Below are positions 43,114 to 52,077 of a stretch of 64,000 nucleotides of DNA, piece by piece (the first letter of the stretch is position 1; each line of letters opens with the position of its first letter). The position numbers and the translations under genes were made by a program. The stretch comes from JANYCO01 sp031416415 (GTDB taxonomy: Bacteria > Bacteroidota > Bacteroidia > Cytophagales > Cytophagaceae). Location: contig JANOTP010000083.1 of assembly GCA_031416415.1 (NCBI GenBank), forward strand, positions 1 through 64,000, given 5' to 3'. The notes beneath the pieces are model-generated. The model was not told the DNA's origin. It searched no databases and was given only the letters and a program-made list of their open reading frames with translations.

Positions 43114-43142
43114 ATTAACGAAACCTTGAAGGTTTCGTTAAT
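43114..43142. repeat. 29-base palindrome, REP-like
   Basis: ATTAACGAAACCTT is followed by one G and then by its exact reverse complement, 14 bp per arm. There is no T-run, and no gene ends here that would need a terminator. It sits 104 bases before a REP-associated tyrosine transposase gene, which act on such hairpins. Confidence 0.65.
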
Positions 43143-43246
43143 CGCGACGAGAGACTTTTCTTTTAATACGCAGCAACCTCCACTAGCTAATTCAGATAAA
43201 TTCAATAGCTTTGGGTTACGTTTAATTTTTAACTTTTTTTAACTAT

Positions 43247-43858
43247 ATGAATGCCGCAACTTTTTATCATGTGTACAACCGTGCGAATGGAAACGAAAAA
43301 CTATTCAGAGAACAACGAAACTATCCTTTCTTCCTGAAAAAATTTTCTAATTATATCAGCCCAATTGCCAACATCTATAACTATTGTCTCATGTCCAACC
43401 ATTTTCATTTCCTCATTCGCATAAAAGAACAGGAAGCCCTGAAGAACTATTTCGAGTATAAAGGAAAATTAAAAAAACATTCCTTTCCCAATGACCTTGA
43501 ACGTTTATTGTCGCAACAGTTTAGCAATTTATTTAACTCCTATTCTAAGTCGTACAACATAACATACAAAAGAATGGGAAGTCTATTTATTCCTAACTTT
43601 AAAAAAAAGGAAATAACTACTAAGTCCTATTTAACAAATCTTATTCATTATATACATAACAACCCTATTCATCATGGCTTTGTCGAACATCTGGACCATT
43701 GGCCACATAGTTCCTATCATACCTTAGTTCACCAAAAGCAATCACTTATTAAAATAGACTATTTGCCTGGGTTGTATACAAATAAAGAAGAGTTTATTAA
43801 ATTTCACAAACAGCCTATAAAAAGAAACGTTATGATGGAAATGGAATTTCAACAGTAA
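43247..43858 (+). CDS. REP-associated tyrosine transposase (RAYT) / Y1 transposase-like
   Basis: The 203-residue protein belongs to the IS200/IS605-related Y1 nuclease family. It starts FYHVYNRANGNEKLF, the HUH motif is in SNHFHFLIRI (His-Phe-His), and the catalytic-Tyr region is near YLTNLIHYIHNNPIHHGF. Such single-copy domesticated transposases nick single-stranded hairpins (REP sequences). It is the only plus-strand gene among long minus-strand modules and sits between modules 1 and 2. Palindromes lie 105-190 bases upstream. No terminal inverted repeats or second copy mark a full mobile element in this window. Confidence 0.88.
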   Translation: MNAATFYHVYNRANGNEKLFREQRNYPFFLKKFSNYISPIANIYNYCLMSNHFHFLIRIKEQEALKNYFEYKGKLKKHSFPNDLERLLSQQFSNLFNSYSKSYNITYKRMGSLFIPNFKKKEITTKSYLTNLIHYIHNNPIHHGFVEHLDHWPHSSYHTLVHQKQSLIKIDYLPGLYTNKEEFIKFHKQPIKRNVMMEMEFQQ

Positions 43859-43975
43859 AGTTTAAAGTAAAACTACTAAACAGGCTCCACCTTATTAAAT
43901 TTTTAGGGGAATTAGTGACATTATTTTTACGAACTTATTTAAATATATACTAACGATAAACGTATTATCTCTTAC

Positions 43976-44251
43976 TTACTTTTTCTTCTTCACATCCTTA
44001 GGAGTCTCTGCTACAAAACCTGTAAGAGCAATTCCTAATAAAAAAGCAGCAACTGCATAATCAATTTTCGAAAGGGCATTTCCTTTAAAAAATAAAACGA
44101 CTGAAAAACCAAATCCAGAAAAAATCAGCAATAAACTACAAATTAAGATTATAATTATAGCGTTTTTATTTTTAATAAATGGCTCATACATTCTGCTTTT
44201 AACGAGAAGCAAAAGAACGAGAACGACTCCTGAAATAATTGTAAAAGGCAT
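43976..44251 (-). CDS. Small three-helix membrane protein
   Basis: The 91-residue protein has three hydrophobic segments (about 2-17, 29-53 and 63-80) and a Lys-rich tail (PKDVKKKK) that should lie in the cytoplasm. No family is recognised. It starts 21 bases after the nitrilase-family gene on the same strand and is the last gene of module 2, so it is probably co-transcribed. Its role, if any, in that module is unknown. Confidence 0.6.
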   Translation of the reverse strand: MPFTIISGVVLVLLLLVKSRMYEPFIKNKNAIIIILICSLLLIFSGFGFSVVLFFKGNALSKIDYAVAAFLLGIALTGFVAETPKDVKKKK

Positions 44252-44272
44252 AAAAATTGTTTTGATTATTTA

Positions 44273-45226
44273 TTATTCCTTATCTGTAAGCCAAGAAACT
44301 TTTTGTTCTGACTGATGTTCCTGACCAATTATAGTTTTATACAAATCTGGACGTCGGGCTTTTTTATAACGATATCCACCTGCTTGAGTCAATTTTTCTG
44401 GAGTAATAACTGCGGTTACAATATCGTCTCCCAACGTTCTGCATTCTGAAAGTACATCACCGAAAGGATCTAGTATCATCGAACAACCATTCTTTAATTG
44501 ATCATCGTCCATTCCTATCGGATTGGAAAATACTACATAAATAGCATTGTCATAAGCACGAGCGGGTAGCCATTTCATAAGCCAATCACGACCTTTCATT
44601 CCATCAAACTCAAGTCTTAAAGAAGTAGGATCGGCTTCTCGGTTTTCCCAAAGCTTAGGATCTACAAATCCTGCACCGGGTCTCGTTGATGGCGTGCACA
44701 TCGTTACATGAGGCATAAAAATAATGTCAGCACCAAGCAAGTTTGTAGCCCTAACATTTTCAATTATATTATTGTCATAACAAATTAAAATTCCACATTT
44801 CCAACCTAAAATTTCAAACACACAGTACTGGTTTCCTGGAGTCAAATATGGATTTATAAACGGATGAAGTTTTCTGTATTTTGCGACAAAACCATTTTTA
44901 TCTACACAAACATAAGCCTTATATAAATTATCTTCTCTATCTTTTTCAAACAACCCAGCTAAAACAATTATATTATATTTTTTAGCTATTTCAATAAGTG
45001 CAAGAATACTTTCTCCATCTGGAATATACTCTGCTAGCGCTAACATTTGTTGTTTAGAAAATTGTCGCGCAAAAGTATAACCGGTGATTGAACATTCATG
45101 AAAAGCTACAACATCAGAGCCTTCTTTTGCGGCTTGTTGTGAAAGTTTATCGATAACAGATAAATTATACTTTTTATCTCCGCTTTTATTTTCAAATTGT
45201 GCTGTTGCAATTTTAATATTTTTCAT
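44273..45226 (-). CDS. Carbon-nitrogen hydrolase (nitrilase superfamily)
   Basis: The 317-residue cytoplasmic enzyme has the Glu-Lys-Cys triad of the superfamily: Glu in VVAFHECSITGY, Lys in FVAKYRKLHPF, and Cys in CGILICYDNN. These enzymes hydrolyse or transfer amide or nitrile groups; the likely class here is an N-carbamoyl or omega-amide hydrolase, but the substrate cannot be assigned. It follows the Anbu gene by 61 bases on the same strand, placing an amidase next to a peptidase and amide-ligase set. The first residues MKNIKIATAQFE are typical of family starts. Confidence 0.88.
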   Translation of the reverse strand: MKNIKIATAQFENKSGDKKYNLSVIDKLSQQAAKEGSDVVAFHECSITGYTFARQFSKQQMLALAEYIPDGESILALIEIAKKYNIIVLAGLFEKDREDNLYKAYVCVDKNGFVAKYRKLHPFINPYLTPGNQYCVFEILGWKCGILICYDNNIIENVRATNLLGADIIFMPHVTMCTPSTRPGAGFVDPKLWENREADPTSLRLEFDGMKGRDWLMKWLPARAYDNAIYVVFSNPIGMDDDQLKNGCSMILDPFGDVLSECRTLGDDIVTAVITPEKLTQAGGYRYKKARRPDLYKTIIGQEHQSEQKVSWLTDKE

Positions 45227-45287
45227 CTCAATTATAAAATTTTTGCGTTTATGTTATACGAGATTTTGCTAATCTCACAACACGATA

Positions 45288-46013
45288 TTATTTCGCTTTA
45301 TTCAACACCACATTCATCCATTCTTCAGGAATATTTTGCAATGCGACTTGAAGTTCTTGAGCCCAATAATCAGATACTTTGGCAAGATCTTCTTTTTCAA
45401 AACGGTGTTCCACCATATTGAAACTATTTCTTTTATACAATACAACGTCTATTGGAAAATCAACGTCATTGGCACTTACTCTGGTAGAATCAAAAGACAA
45501 GAAACCTGTTTTGAGTGCAATGCTCATACTCGTCTCGTACGTGAGGGTACGGTTCAAAATTGGTTTTCCGTATCCGCTATTACCAATAATAACAAAAGGT
45601 GTACTTTCTCCAATTTCTACCCAATTACCTTCTGGATAAAGCAAATATAATTTATGTTCATCGTCGTCTTTGAGTTGCCCACCTACTATTGTAAATAAAT
45701 TAAAATACAATCCTGCTTTTTCAAGAGATGCTTTGTCTTCTTCTGCTACTCTCCGAAGCTGCTCTCCAAAAGCATTTACTGCTTTGTATAGTTTGTTAAA
45801 TTTTAGTCCTGGTGTTTCTAATACTTCTTCAAAATAGGTAACGGCTTTATCACGTACAGATCTAAGTCCACTAGTCATTAGAAAAAGTGAATGTCCTTCG
45901 TCGTTATGAATGGAGATTTTTTTGGCAGTAGTTGCTTCTGTTCCTGAAGTAATTCTTGTATCAGCGATTGCTACAAGTCCAGATTTTAGTTTAATACCGA
46001 GACAATAAGTCAT
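45288..46013 (-). CDS. Anbu-type proteasome-like peptidase
   Basis: The 241-residue protein starts MTYCLGIKLKSGLVAIADTR, the hallmark of Anbu ('ancestral beta subunit'). After Met removal Thr1 would be the nucleophile, with Asp in ADTR and Lys in AKKIS completing the Ntn-hydrolase site. Length and the TSGLRSVRDKAV segment agree. Anbu forms helical or ring-like assemblies and is regularly found with transglutaminase, ATP-grasp and alpha-E genes, exactly as here (transglutaminase upstream by 173 bases). Its substrates are not known. It is probably cytoplasmic. Confidence 0.9.
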   Translation of the reverse strand: MTYCLGIKLKSGLVAIADTRITSGTEATTAKKISIHNDEGHSLFLMTSGLRSVRDKAVTYFEEVLETPGLKFNKLYKAVNAFGEQLRRVAEEDKASLEKAGLYFNLFTIVGGQLKDDDEHKLYLLYPEGNWVEIGESTPFVIIGNSGYGKPILNRTLTYETSMSIALKTGFLSFDSTRVSANDVDFPIDVVLYKRNSFNMVEHRFEKEDLAKVSDYWAQELQVALQNIPEEWMNVVLNKAK

Positions 46014-46186
46014 TAACTATTTATTTTTAAGTGGTAATTGTTGAATTACAATTATCAAACTTCCTAAAAAAATTGGCCATTCACAAATAATACCGTCGAA
46101 ATACTGCTATATCCTCAATAATAAAGAGTTTAAGCACTTTCGTTAAACGACAAGAAAGAATAGATTACTTATAATAGTTAGCTAAC

Positions 46187-47035
46187 TTATTGAGCAGCTA
46201 CTTTTACTTGATAAGAAGATTTGTTTTCGCCACCATGACTTCGAAGCACTCCTTTTATAGGTGTACAATCTATAAAATCTGCACCGTGTGAAACTTTAAT
46301 AAAATTTTCATCTACTAATAAATTATTCGTAGGGTCAAATCCTACCCAACCAAGTTCTGGTACAAAAGCCTCTACCCATGCATGCATAAAAGAGGCCCCT
46401 AAAAATTTCTTCCCTTGATTAAGATAGCCAGATACATACCTTGCAGGTATCTTATTATGCCTTGCCATTCCAATAAAAATATGCGCATAATCCTGACACA
46501 CTCCTTTTTTTAACTTTAATGCTTCATCTGCTTTTGTAGTTACTGTTGTCGCATTTTTCTGATACGTCAGAAGTTTATTTACATGTGTATTTAGTTTTGT
46601 AAGATACTCAAACACTGAAATGTCTTTTGTGTAATTAAGAATAAAGTTTTGATTCTTAGCATCAATACACGCCAAAGATGATTTTATCAAAAACAAATGA
46701 TGATCGATATAGAAATCATTTGATTGCATTGTATCAAGTTCTTCTTTCAATGTTAAAACAGAAGAGAATGGCAACTTAGTCTTTCTCTTTTGAACTATCG
46801 CTTTATAACTAAATTTAAACTCCTTAAAATTATTCTTTGCTTTTACTCTACTTATTTCGAATCCAAAAAGATTTTTATAATTAAAAATACTTTCTGATAA
46901 AGAACTCCTCACGGCAGTATCAACAAGTATTTGAGTTAAATCATGACAAGGGCTTACATTAAATTCAAATACCCCTTCCATAATATTTTCTGAGTAAACA
47001 TTACTTGAATTATATTCAATGATGTATTCTGACAT
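46187..47035 (-). CDS. Transglutaminase-like protein (module 2)
   Basis: The 282-residue protein has the transglutaminase core with Cys near 178 (KGVCQDYAHIF), His near 218 (FMHAWVEAFVPE) and Asp near 233 (GFDPTNNL). Its N-terminal part matches the bacterial transglutaminase-like N domain only loosely. It is paralogous to the 292-residue protein of module 1: both have KGVCQD, ARYVSGYL/I and FDPTNNLL in the same order. The gene is 24 bases after the alpha-E gene and precedes Anbu. Amide-bond formation or hydrolysis on a peptide product of the ATP-grasp enzyme is a reasonable inference. Confidence 0.9.
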   Translation of the reverse strand: MSEYIIEYNSSNVYSENIMEGVFEFNVSPCHDLTQILVDTAVRSSLSESIFNYKNLFGFEISRVKAKNNFKEFKFSYKAIVQKRKTKLPFSSVLTLKEELDTMQSNDFYIDHHLFLIKSSLACIDAKNQNFILNYTKDISVFEYLTKLNTHVNKLLTYQKNATTVTTKADEALKLKKGVCQDYAHIFIGMARHNKIPARYVSGYLNQGKKFLGASFMHAWVEAFVPELGWVGFDPTNNLLVDENFIKVSHGADFIDCTPIKGVLRSHGGENKSSYQVKVAAQ

Positions 47036-47059
47036 AGCAGTAGTTCTATTTTTTATAAA

Positions 47060-48007
47060 TTAATAACTCATATAATTATCTTCTATTTCACGCGCCATCT
47101 CATAGATCTGCGTTAGCGTGTTTTCTAAAAACCCAAGTGTATCTTCTTCAATATCTTCCATTGTCATATAACTGTATGCTGCATTCATTTTTCCCACTTC
47201 AAACTCAATCGTTCCGGGAACAGCAAATTTGAGCGTTGAAATTTTATTCAAGCTCATATTAATATGACGCAAATTATAGGAAATAGATTTTGGAAACTCT
47301 TTGTTAAGAATTAGAAATTCCAACGCATCGTGTATGTTTGGTACCGATCGATAGTAGATACGACTCATATCGAATGCTTCTACACTTTTTAACATCGTAA
47401 CACAATGATAACTTTCAATAGACTTTCCTAGTTTTTGTTTTTCTATTTTCTGTATATCCTTAACCTTAGAATATAAAATTCTAGTAGTCTGGCTAGCTCT
47501 TTCAAGATGCATTCCCATTCGTATTAAGGACCAAGATTCATCATGAAGTAAGGTATTGTCAATGTATCCTGTCACAATAGAACATTGTTCCATTACCTTA
47601 TCTGTAAAAAAATAAATGCCTTCTTTTTTTAAATCTTTTTCTGTGAAACCATTTGCGAAATGATAAAATTTATTGATCGCCCCCCAGAGTTCTGAAGAAA
47701 TTGAATCTCTTGCACCACGAGCATTTTCACGGGCATACATGATACTACTTCGAATAGAAACATGATTCGTTTCATCCAGTGCTATTAAATAATTTATTTT
47801 ATCTTCGTCGTAATTTTCACTACTTTTTTTATACTCTTCGTCAAGGCCAAGCATAGTTAGAATGGACTCAAATATAAATTCTCGTTTACTGGCTAAGGGC
47901 GCATCGAGTGCAGAATAATAATGCACTTTTATATATCTGGAAGCTTGATCAGCCCTCTCAAGATAACGTCCCATCCAAAATAAACTATTGGCAATTCTTG
48001 ATAACAT
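47060..48007 (-). CDS. Alpha-E domain protein (module 2)
   Basis: The 315-residue all-helical protein belongs to COG2307 (alpha-E, formerly DUF403). It starts MLSRIANSLFWMGRYLERAD, the family signature, which corresponds to the NIFWVGRYSQRVLR stretch in the module 1 fusion. The middle holds conserved acidic and arginine positions (NARGARDSISSELWGAIN, SWSLIRMGMHLERASQTTR). Alpha-E domains accompany circularly permuted ATP-grasp proteins, and their role may be regulatory or as a substrate carrier; no activity has been shown to my knowledge. The ATP-grasp gene is 48 bases upstream. Confidence 0.9.
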   Translation of the reverse strand: MLSRIANSLFWMGRYLERADQASRYIKVHYYSALDAPLASKREFIFESILTMLGLDEEYKKSSENYDEDKINYLIALDETNHVSIRSSIMYARENARGARDSISSELWGAINKFYHFANGFTEKDLKKEGIYFFTDKVMEQCSIVTGYIDNTLLHDESWSLIRMGMHLERASQTTRILYSKVKDIQKIEKQKLGKSIESYHCVTMLKSVEAFDMSRIYYRSVPNIHDALEFLILNKEFPKSISYNLRHINMSLNKISTLKFAVPGTIEFEVGKMNAAYSYMTMEDIEEDTLGFLENTLTQIYEMAREIEDNYMSY

Positions 48008-48055
48008 TTAACTATTATTTTATAATAAATACCTACTAACTAATTTATAATGGAA

Positions 48056-49537
48056 TTATTCTCCCAATACCCATGTATCCTTAGAACCTCCACCCTGCGA
48101 AGAATTCACAACTAAACTTCCTCTGGTAAGTGCCACACGAGAAAGGCCTCCCTTCAAGACAAACTGTTTATTTCGTCCCATCAAACAAAATGTTCGAAGG
48201 TCAATATGTCGTTGTTCAAATTTCTCTTCTTCTTCTATAAAGGTACTATGTACAGACAAGGACATTATAGGCTGAGCAATATACTTCCGTCGATTAGCAG
48301 TGATTACTTTTTTGAATTCCGCTATTTCCTCTTTTGTTGCTTTACTACCAATCAGAATTCCATATCCTCCTGATTCATCTACAGGCTTCACCACAAGGTT
48401 GTGCATGTTTTCCATTACAAACTGATAATCTTTTTCAATTTCGCAACGATACGTATGTACATTTTTTAAAATGGGTTCTTCTTTTAAATAATATCGAATT
48501 ATTTCAGGTACATATATATAAACCGCTTTATCATCCGCAGCGCCTGTTCCGGGAGCATTAATAAGCGTTACATTACCTGCTTTATAAGCACCCATAATAC
48601 CTGCAACACCAAGATATGAATCTGCTCTATATACAAGAGGATCAATAAAATCGTCGTCTACTCGACGGTAAATAACGTCTACGCGCTGAGGACCAAACAT
48701 GGTTTTCATGTAAACGAAACTTTTATCTACGAACAAATCTCTTCCTTCTACCAATTGAAGACCCATGCTTTGAGCAAGAAATGAATGTTCATAATACGCA
48801 GAGTTATAAATACCAGGAGACATGATTACACAAGTAGGATCGTCAATCCCATCAGGGGCTACAGACTTTATCATATCGAGCAATTGCTCAGGGTAATCGT
48901 CAATCGGTTTTACATCGTGACTTAAAAAAAGATTCGAGAAAACTTTTTTCATCGTCTCACGATTCGACAATACATAACTAACACCCGAGGGACATCTTGC
49001 ATTGTCTTCCAAAACGTAATATTCTCCATCGCTATGGCGAATAAGATCGGTACCACAAATATGGGTATAAATTCCACCTGGAGGATTCACTCCAATCATT
49101 TCTCGATTGTAAAAATTAGAAGTAAAGACCAAATCAGCGGGCACAATACCATCTCTCATTATATTTTTGTCGTGATACATATCGTACAAAAACATATTTA
49201 TTGCTTTATTACGTTGTATCACTCCTGTTTCAATATGTTCCCATTCGGTTGCTGAAATAATTCTTGGCATTAGGTCAAACGGAAAGATTCGCTCTACACC
49301 TTTTAAAGTATCTGAATATACCGCAAAAGTTACCCCTTGATTGAAAAAAGTTATTTTTGCAAACTCATCTAGTTTTTTATAATCTTCTACAGAAAGCTTA
49401 CCAAAATGTTTTAAAACTTTCTGATAGTGTTTTGCAATTTTGCCGTCTTCCTTAAATACCTCGTCAAACAATGCCTTGTTGAAAGGATAAGTGCTAAATA
49501 CGGAATTTTTTGAGTCAACAGGATGCAGGTCGGTCAT
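48056..49537 (-). CDS. Circularly permuted type-2 ATP-grasp protein (module 2)
   Basis: The 493-residue protein is a stand-alone COG2308 ATP-grasp enzyme. Matching motifs to the module 1 fusion are CVIMSPGIYNSAYYEHSFLA, RDLFVDKSF, YRRVDDDFIDPLVYR, and the C-terminal GSLVVNSSQGGGSKDTWV. It should bind ATP-Mg and join an acyl phosphate to an amine, a peptide- or amide-ligase role, in the cytoplasm. It heads module 2 (ATP-grasp, alpha-E, transglutaminase, Anbu, nitrilase, small membrane protein), all on the minus strand. The substrate is unknown. Confidence 0.93.
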   Translation of the reverse strand: MTDLHPVDSKNSVFSTYPFNKALFDEVFKEDGKIAKHYQKVLKHFGKLSVEDYKKLDEFAKITFFNQGVTFAVYSDTLKGVERIFPFDLMPRIISATEWEHIETGVIQRNKAINMFLYDMYHDKNIMRDGIVPADLVFTSNFYNREMIGVNPPGGIYTHICGTDLIRHSDGEYYVLEDNARCPSGVSYVLSNRETMKKVFSNLFLSHDVKPIDDYPEQLLDMIKSVAPDGIDDPTCVIMSPGIYNSAYYEHSFLAQSMGLQLVEGRDLFVDKSFVYMKTMFGPQRVDVIYRRVDDDFIDPLVYRADSYLGVAGIMGAYKAGNVTLINAPGTGAADDKAVYIYVPEIIRYYLKEEPILKNVHTYRCEIEKDYQFVMENMHNLVVKPVDESGGYGILIGSKATKEEIAEFKKVITANRRKYIAQPIMSLSVHSTFIEEEEKFEQRHIDLRTFCLMGRNKQFVLKGGLSRVALTRGSLVVNSSQGGGSKDTWVLGE

Positions 49538-49937
49538 AAATAATATGAAATTTTCAATAATTTAACTTAGCAAGATAATTTCATAAAGTCAATAAAATTT
49601 AAATATTTATTACAAATTACTATTAAAAACAGGAATTTGTATGAAATAAATTTAACAAAACCAATATTTGATAGAACTAATAGTTATTTCTACATATATG
49701 ATTTTATTAATATCATTATTTTTTGGGGCATTTTTTATCAAGAAATTCAAAAACAGGGTCATTATTTTAATATAATTTCAAAATATATAGACATTATTGA
49801 AATATATACATTAAAGTTAACCCAATTTTACCAAAAAAACATAAATTATATAAAAAATTACTTCCAATTTAAAGACAGCATTAGACATCTATCTATCCTA
49901 AACTTAAAACTGCAAATTCTTCTCTTTACTATATTTT
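49538..49937. other. Intergenic region, no gene seen
   Basis: Four hundred AT-rich bases lie upstream of module 2 and downstream of the SH3-like gene. A plus-strand frame across part of it encodes a Tyr/Ile/Phe-rich chain typical of random AT-rich translation and overlaps the next real gene, so I leave it uncalled. No clear promoter consensus for the module was found. Confidence 0.5.
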
Positions 49938-50519
49938 TTAAAAAAGAACCTCAATCAATAGCCGATCTTTCCACCTCCATCTAATCCATGCCTCCTTTTG
50001 CTTCTTTTCATTTTGCACTTTAATCCAATCTCCTTTTACAGCTAAAACTTTATAGTTTTCGTCTTTACTGACAAGATTCACAATAGCTCCCATATCTGAT
50101 GGCTCTGAACGAAACAAATTTTGTTTGTCAGGTCTTATTACACCCTTAGACTTTGAGAGTAGGAGGTCCCAGCTTTTAAAAACTGTATTTGTATCGTTAA
50201 CAATGTAGACCTCATCCGATTTATTGACTACTATTTTAAAATAGTTACTTGTATTTTCTGTACAAACAAAATAACAGATTTTTTCTTCCGACTTATAAAA
50301 CTTAGGATAAATATTTTTGTCTGGTTTGTTAGTAAAAACATTTTTAGAAAGGGTTTTCAATTCCTTATCCTTATAAAAAATAAATTTGTCCAACACTTCC
50401 TTTGTAGTAGCAATCGCTATTATACCAATTCCAAGTTTGTCTGTTTTATTTTCTGAGCTAGACTGTCCTTGACTTACCAAAGAGATGAGTAGGAGAAATA
50501 ATGTGAAAGTGTTTTTCAT
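49938..50519 (-). CDS. Secreted protein with C-terminal SH3-like domain
   Basis: The 193-residue product has a signal peptide (MKNTFTLFLLLISLVSQGQS, cleavage near residue 20). The last third (LFRSEPSDMGAIVNLVSKDENYKVLAVKGDWIKVQNEKK) reads as a bacterial SH3 barrel, with the usual GDWIKVQ turn. The preceding region has a KxxxExKxLxK-type helix and beta strands but no family is recognised. SH3b domains generally bind cell-wall peptides or mediate protein contacts in the envelope. The gene is isolated on the minus strand. Confidence 0.7.
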   Translation of the reverse strand: MKNTFTLFLLLISLVSQGQSSSENKTDKLGIGIIAIATTKEVLDKFIFYKDKELKTLSKNVFTNKPDKNIYPKFYKSEEKICYFVCTENTSNYFKIVVNKSDEVYIVNDTNTVFKSWDLLLSKSKGVIRPDKQNLFRSEPSDMGAIVNLVSKDENYKVLAVKGDWIKVQNEKKQKEAWIRWRWKDRLLIEVLF

Positions 50520-50992
50520 ATCTATGACGAATGTTTCTGTTGTGAATATATAAATAGTTTATCATAAGTTATAAATCTCAAACTGTTTTTTTTATAGAAG
50601 CGGACAGTTAGTTTCGACAACAATTATTAGGATTGATTTATATGCAATCCAAGGAAAAAATGGTTTATAGCAAAAAAAATTTCTTCCTCACACTTCACTA
50701 GAAAGCTGCCTTACCATTGTCTTAAGCGAAAAATATACATTACTTATGTGAAGAAACAATATCCTTAACGATAGCGATAGTATTAAAATCTGACTAATCA
50801 CTCATTTTAAATATATTATTGGGAATTGGTGGTCAACCTTAAATACGACTAGCGATTTAAGAATATCAATTTATACGATTACCCCTCATAAGAAGGTAGC
50901 ATAAAAAATTTATCAAACGAAATATCTTGGGGACTTCTCAATACTCTTGCTAACCCATCGTTAGAAAGAAACATCTTACTTGAAAATAGCGG
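50520..50992. other. Intergenic region, no gene seen
   Basis: About 470 bases separate the SH3-like gene from the accD terminator. All frames are short and broken, and base composition is mixed. No RNA family, repeat or promoter consensus could be supported; part may be decayed coding sequence. Confidence 0.45.
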
Positions 50993-51024
50993 AAATAAAA
51001 AATCCCGCTTTTGGAGCGGGATTT
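50993..51024 (-). terminator. Rho-independent terminator of accD
   Basis: On the minus strand AAATCCCGCT (51024-51015) pairs with AGCGGGATTT (51009-51000) around a 5-base loop and continues into a T-run. It lies 5 bases past the accD stop codon. Confidence 0.92.
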
Positions 51025-51029
51025 AAATT

Positions 51030-51890
51030 TTATATTACTTTTGGAATTGGCTTCAGCATACCCAGCAGATCGCTAAGTTTCTTTTTCATATCCTTTCGGT
51101 CTACAATAAAATCAAGAAACCCATGTTCAAGAACAAACTCAGCACTTTGAAAACCTTCTGGAAGATCTTTACCGATTGTTTCTCTGATAACACGAGGACC
51201 AGCAAACCCAATTAGAGAGCCTGGTTCTGATATATTAAAATCTCCTAACATAGCATAAGATGCCGTAACACCTCCTGTAGTTGGGTCGGTAAGAATAGAA
51301 ATATAAGGTAATCCTTCTTTATCAAGTAATGCAAGCCTGGCAGAAGTTTTTGCCATTTGCATTAAAGAAAATCCAGCTTCCATCATTCTAGCACCTCCCG
51401 ATTTGGAGATCATTATAAAAGGAATTTTTTTCTTTCTTGAATGATCAATTGCTCTTGCTATTTTTTCACCAACCACAGACCCCATTGAGCCTCCGATAAA
51501 ACGAAAATCCATACAGGCAATAGTTACATCAATACCGTGAATTTTACCTGAAGCAGAACGTACAGCATCTTTAAGACCTGTTTTCTTTTGGGAAGCTACA
51601 ATCCTACTTGGATAAGGCTGAGTATCAACAAATGTGAGTGGATTCGCAGAAGTAAGGTTTTCATCTAGTTCAACGAACTCATTGTCGTCAAACAAAACTT
51701 CAAAATACTCTTTTGAATTTATCCTATCGTGATAATTACAGGCGGGACAAACATAACTACTAGCGGCATGTTCTTCTACCTGCATTATTTTTTTACAACT
51801 TGGGCACTGATGCCACAAACCATCTGGCACTTCCAACTTCTCTTCTGTCGGAGTTACGATGCCCTTTTCTGTTCTTTTATACCAAGACAT
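51030..51890 (-). CDS. accD: Acetyl-CoA carboxylase carboxyltransferase subunit beta
   Basis: This 286-residue subunit transfers carboxyl from carboxybiotin to acetyl-CoA, forming malonyl-CoA for fatty-acid synthesis. The N-terminal zinc ribbon is intact: Cys29 and Cys32 (HQCPSCKK), Cys48 and Cys51 (VCPACNYH). The crotonase-like core shows ACMDFRFIGGSMGSVVGEK, SGGARMMEAGFSLMQMAK, and DPTTGGVTASYAMLGD. The alpha subunit gene is not adjacent. It is monocistronic, with its own -7 box and a strong terminator. Confidence 0.97.
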   Translation of the reverse strand: MSWYKRTEKGIVTPTEEKLEVPDGLWHQCPSCKKIMQVEEHAASSYVCPACNYHDRINSKEYFEVLFDDNEFVELDENLTSANPLTFVDTQPYPSRIVASQKKTGLKDAVRSASGKIHGIDVTIACMDFRFIGGSMGSVVGEKIARAIDHSRKKKIPFIMISKSGGARMMEAGFSLMQMAKTSARLALLDKEGLPYISILTDPTTGGVTASYAMLGDFNISEPGSLIGFAGPRVIRETIGKDLPEGFQSAEFVLEHGFLDFIVDRKDMKKKLSDLLGMLKPIPKVI

Positions 51891-51986
51891 TTCTTTTCTC
51901 TCTTCTTATTTCGTTGCCAAATACTTATACGTTTTACCGACAAAAGTGTTAACAACAAAAGCGTTCTCTTTTTATAATAGGAACTA

Positions 51987-52016
51987 CAAATATACCGATT
52001 TTTTAAAAAAAGCAAC
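51987..52016 (-). promoter_or_regulatory. accD promoter
   Basis: The minus strand reads TATATTTG (51994-51987), a full -7 match, about 97 bases before the accD start. GTTG at 52016-52013 may serve as -33, spaced 18 bases. The site is downstream of the ABC transporter stop, so accD is likely transcribed separately. Confidence 0.5.
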
Positions 52017-52077
52017 AGTTATTCACATTGTTTATGCAATGTCCTATTTAACAGATATTTGTATATTTATAAGAGGA

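Larger units (their letters stand above)
42780..43246. other. Intergenic region with palindromes before the RAYT gene
   Basis: No gene is visible in about 467 bases. TGAGTCTTGAG at 42961-42971 also occurs at 4951-4961 between fadN and fadA. Two palindromes (43059-43071 and 43114-43142) precede the transposase-like gene and are listed separately. Confidence 0.5.

Noticed and set aside
43114..43142. 29-base palindrome as a transcription terminator
   Set aside because: No gene ends nearby on either strand and there is no T-run; a REP-like role fits better.
49637..49984. Plus-strand frame of 115 codons upstream of module 2
   Set aside because: Its Tyr/Ile/Phe/Lys-rich composition is typical of random AT-rich DNA, it overlaps the end of the real SH3-like gene, and it has no recognisable motif.
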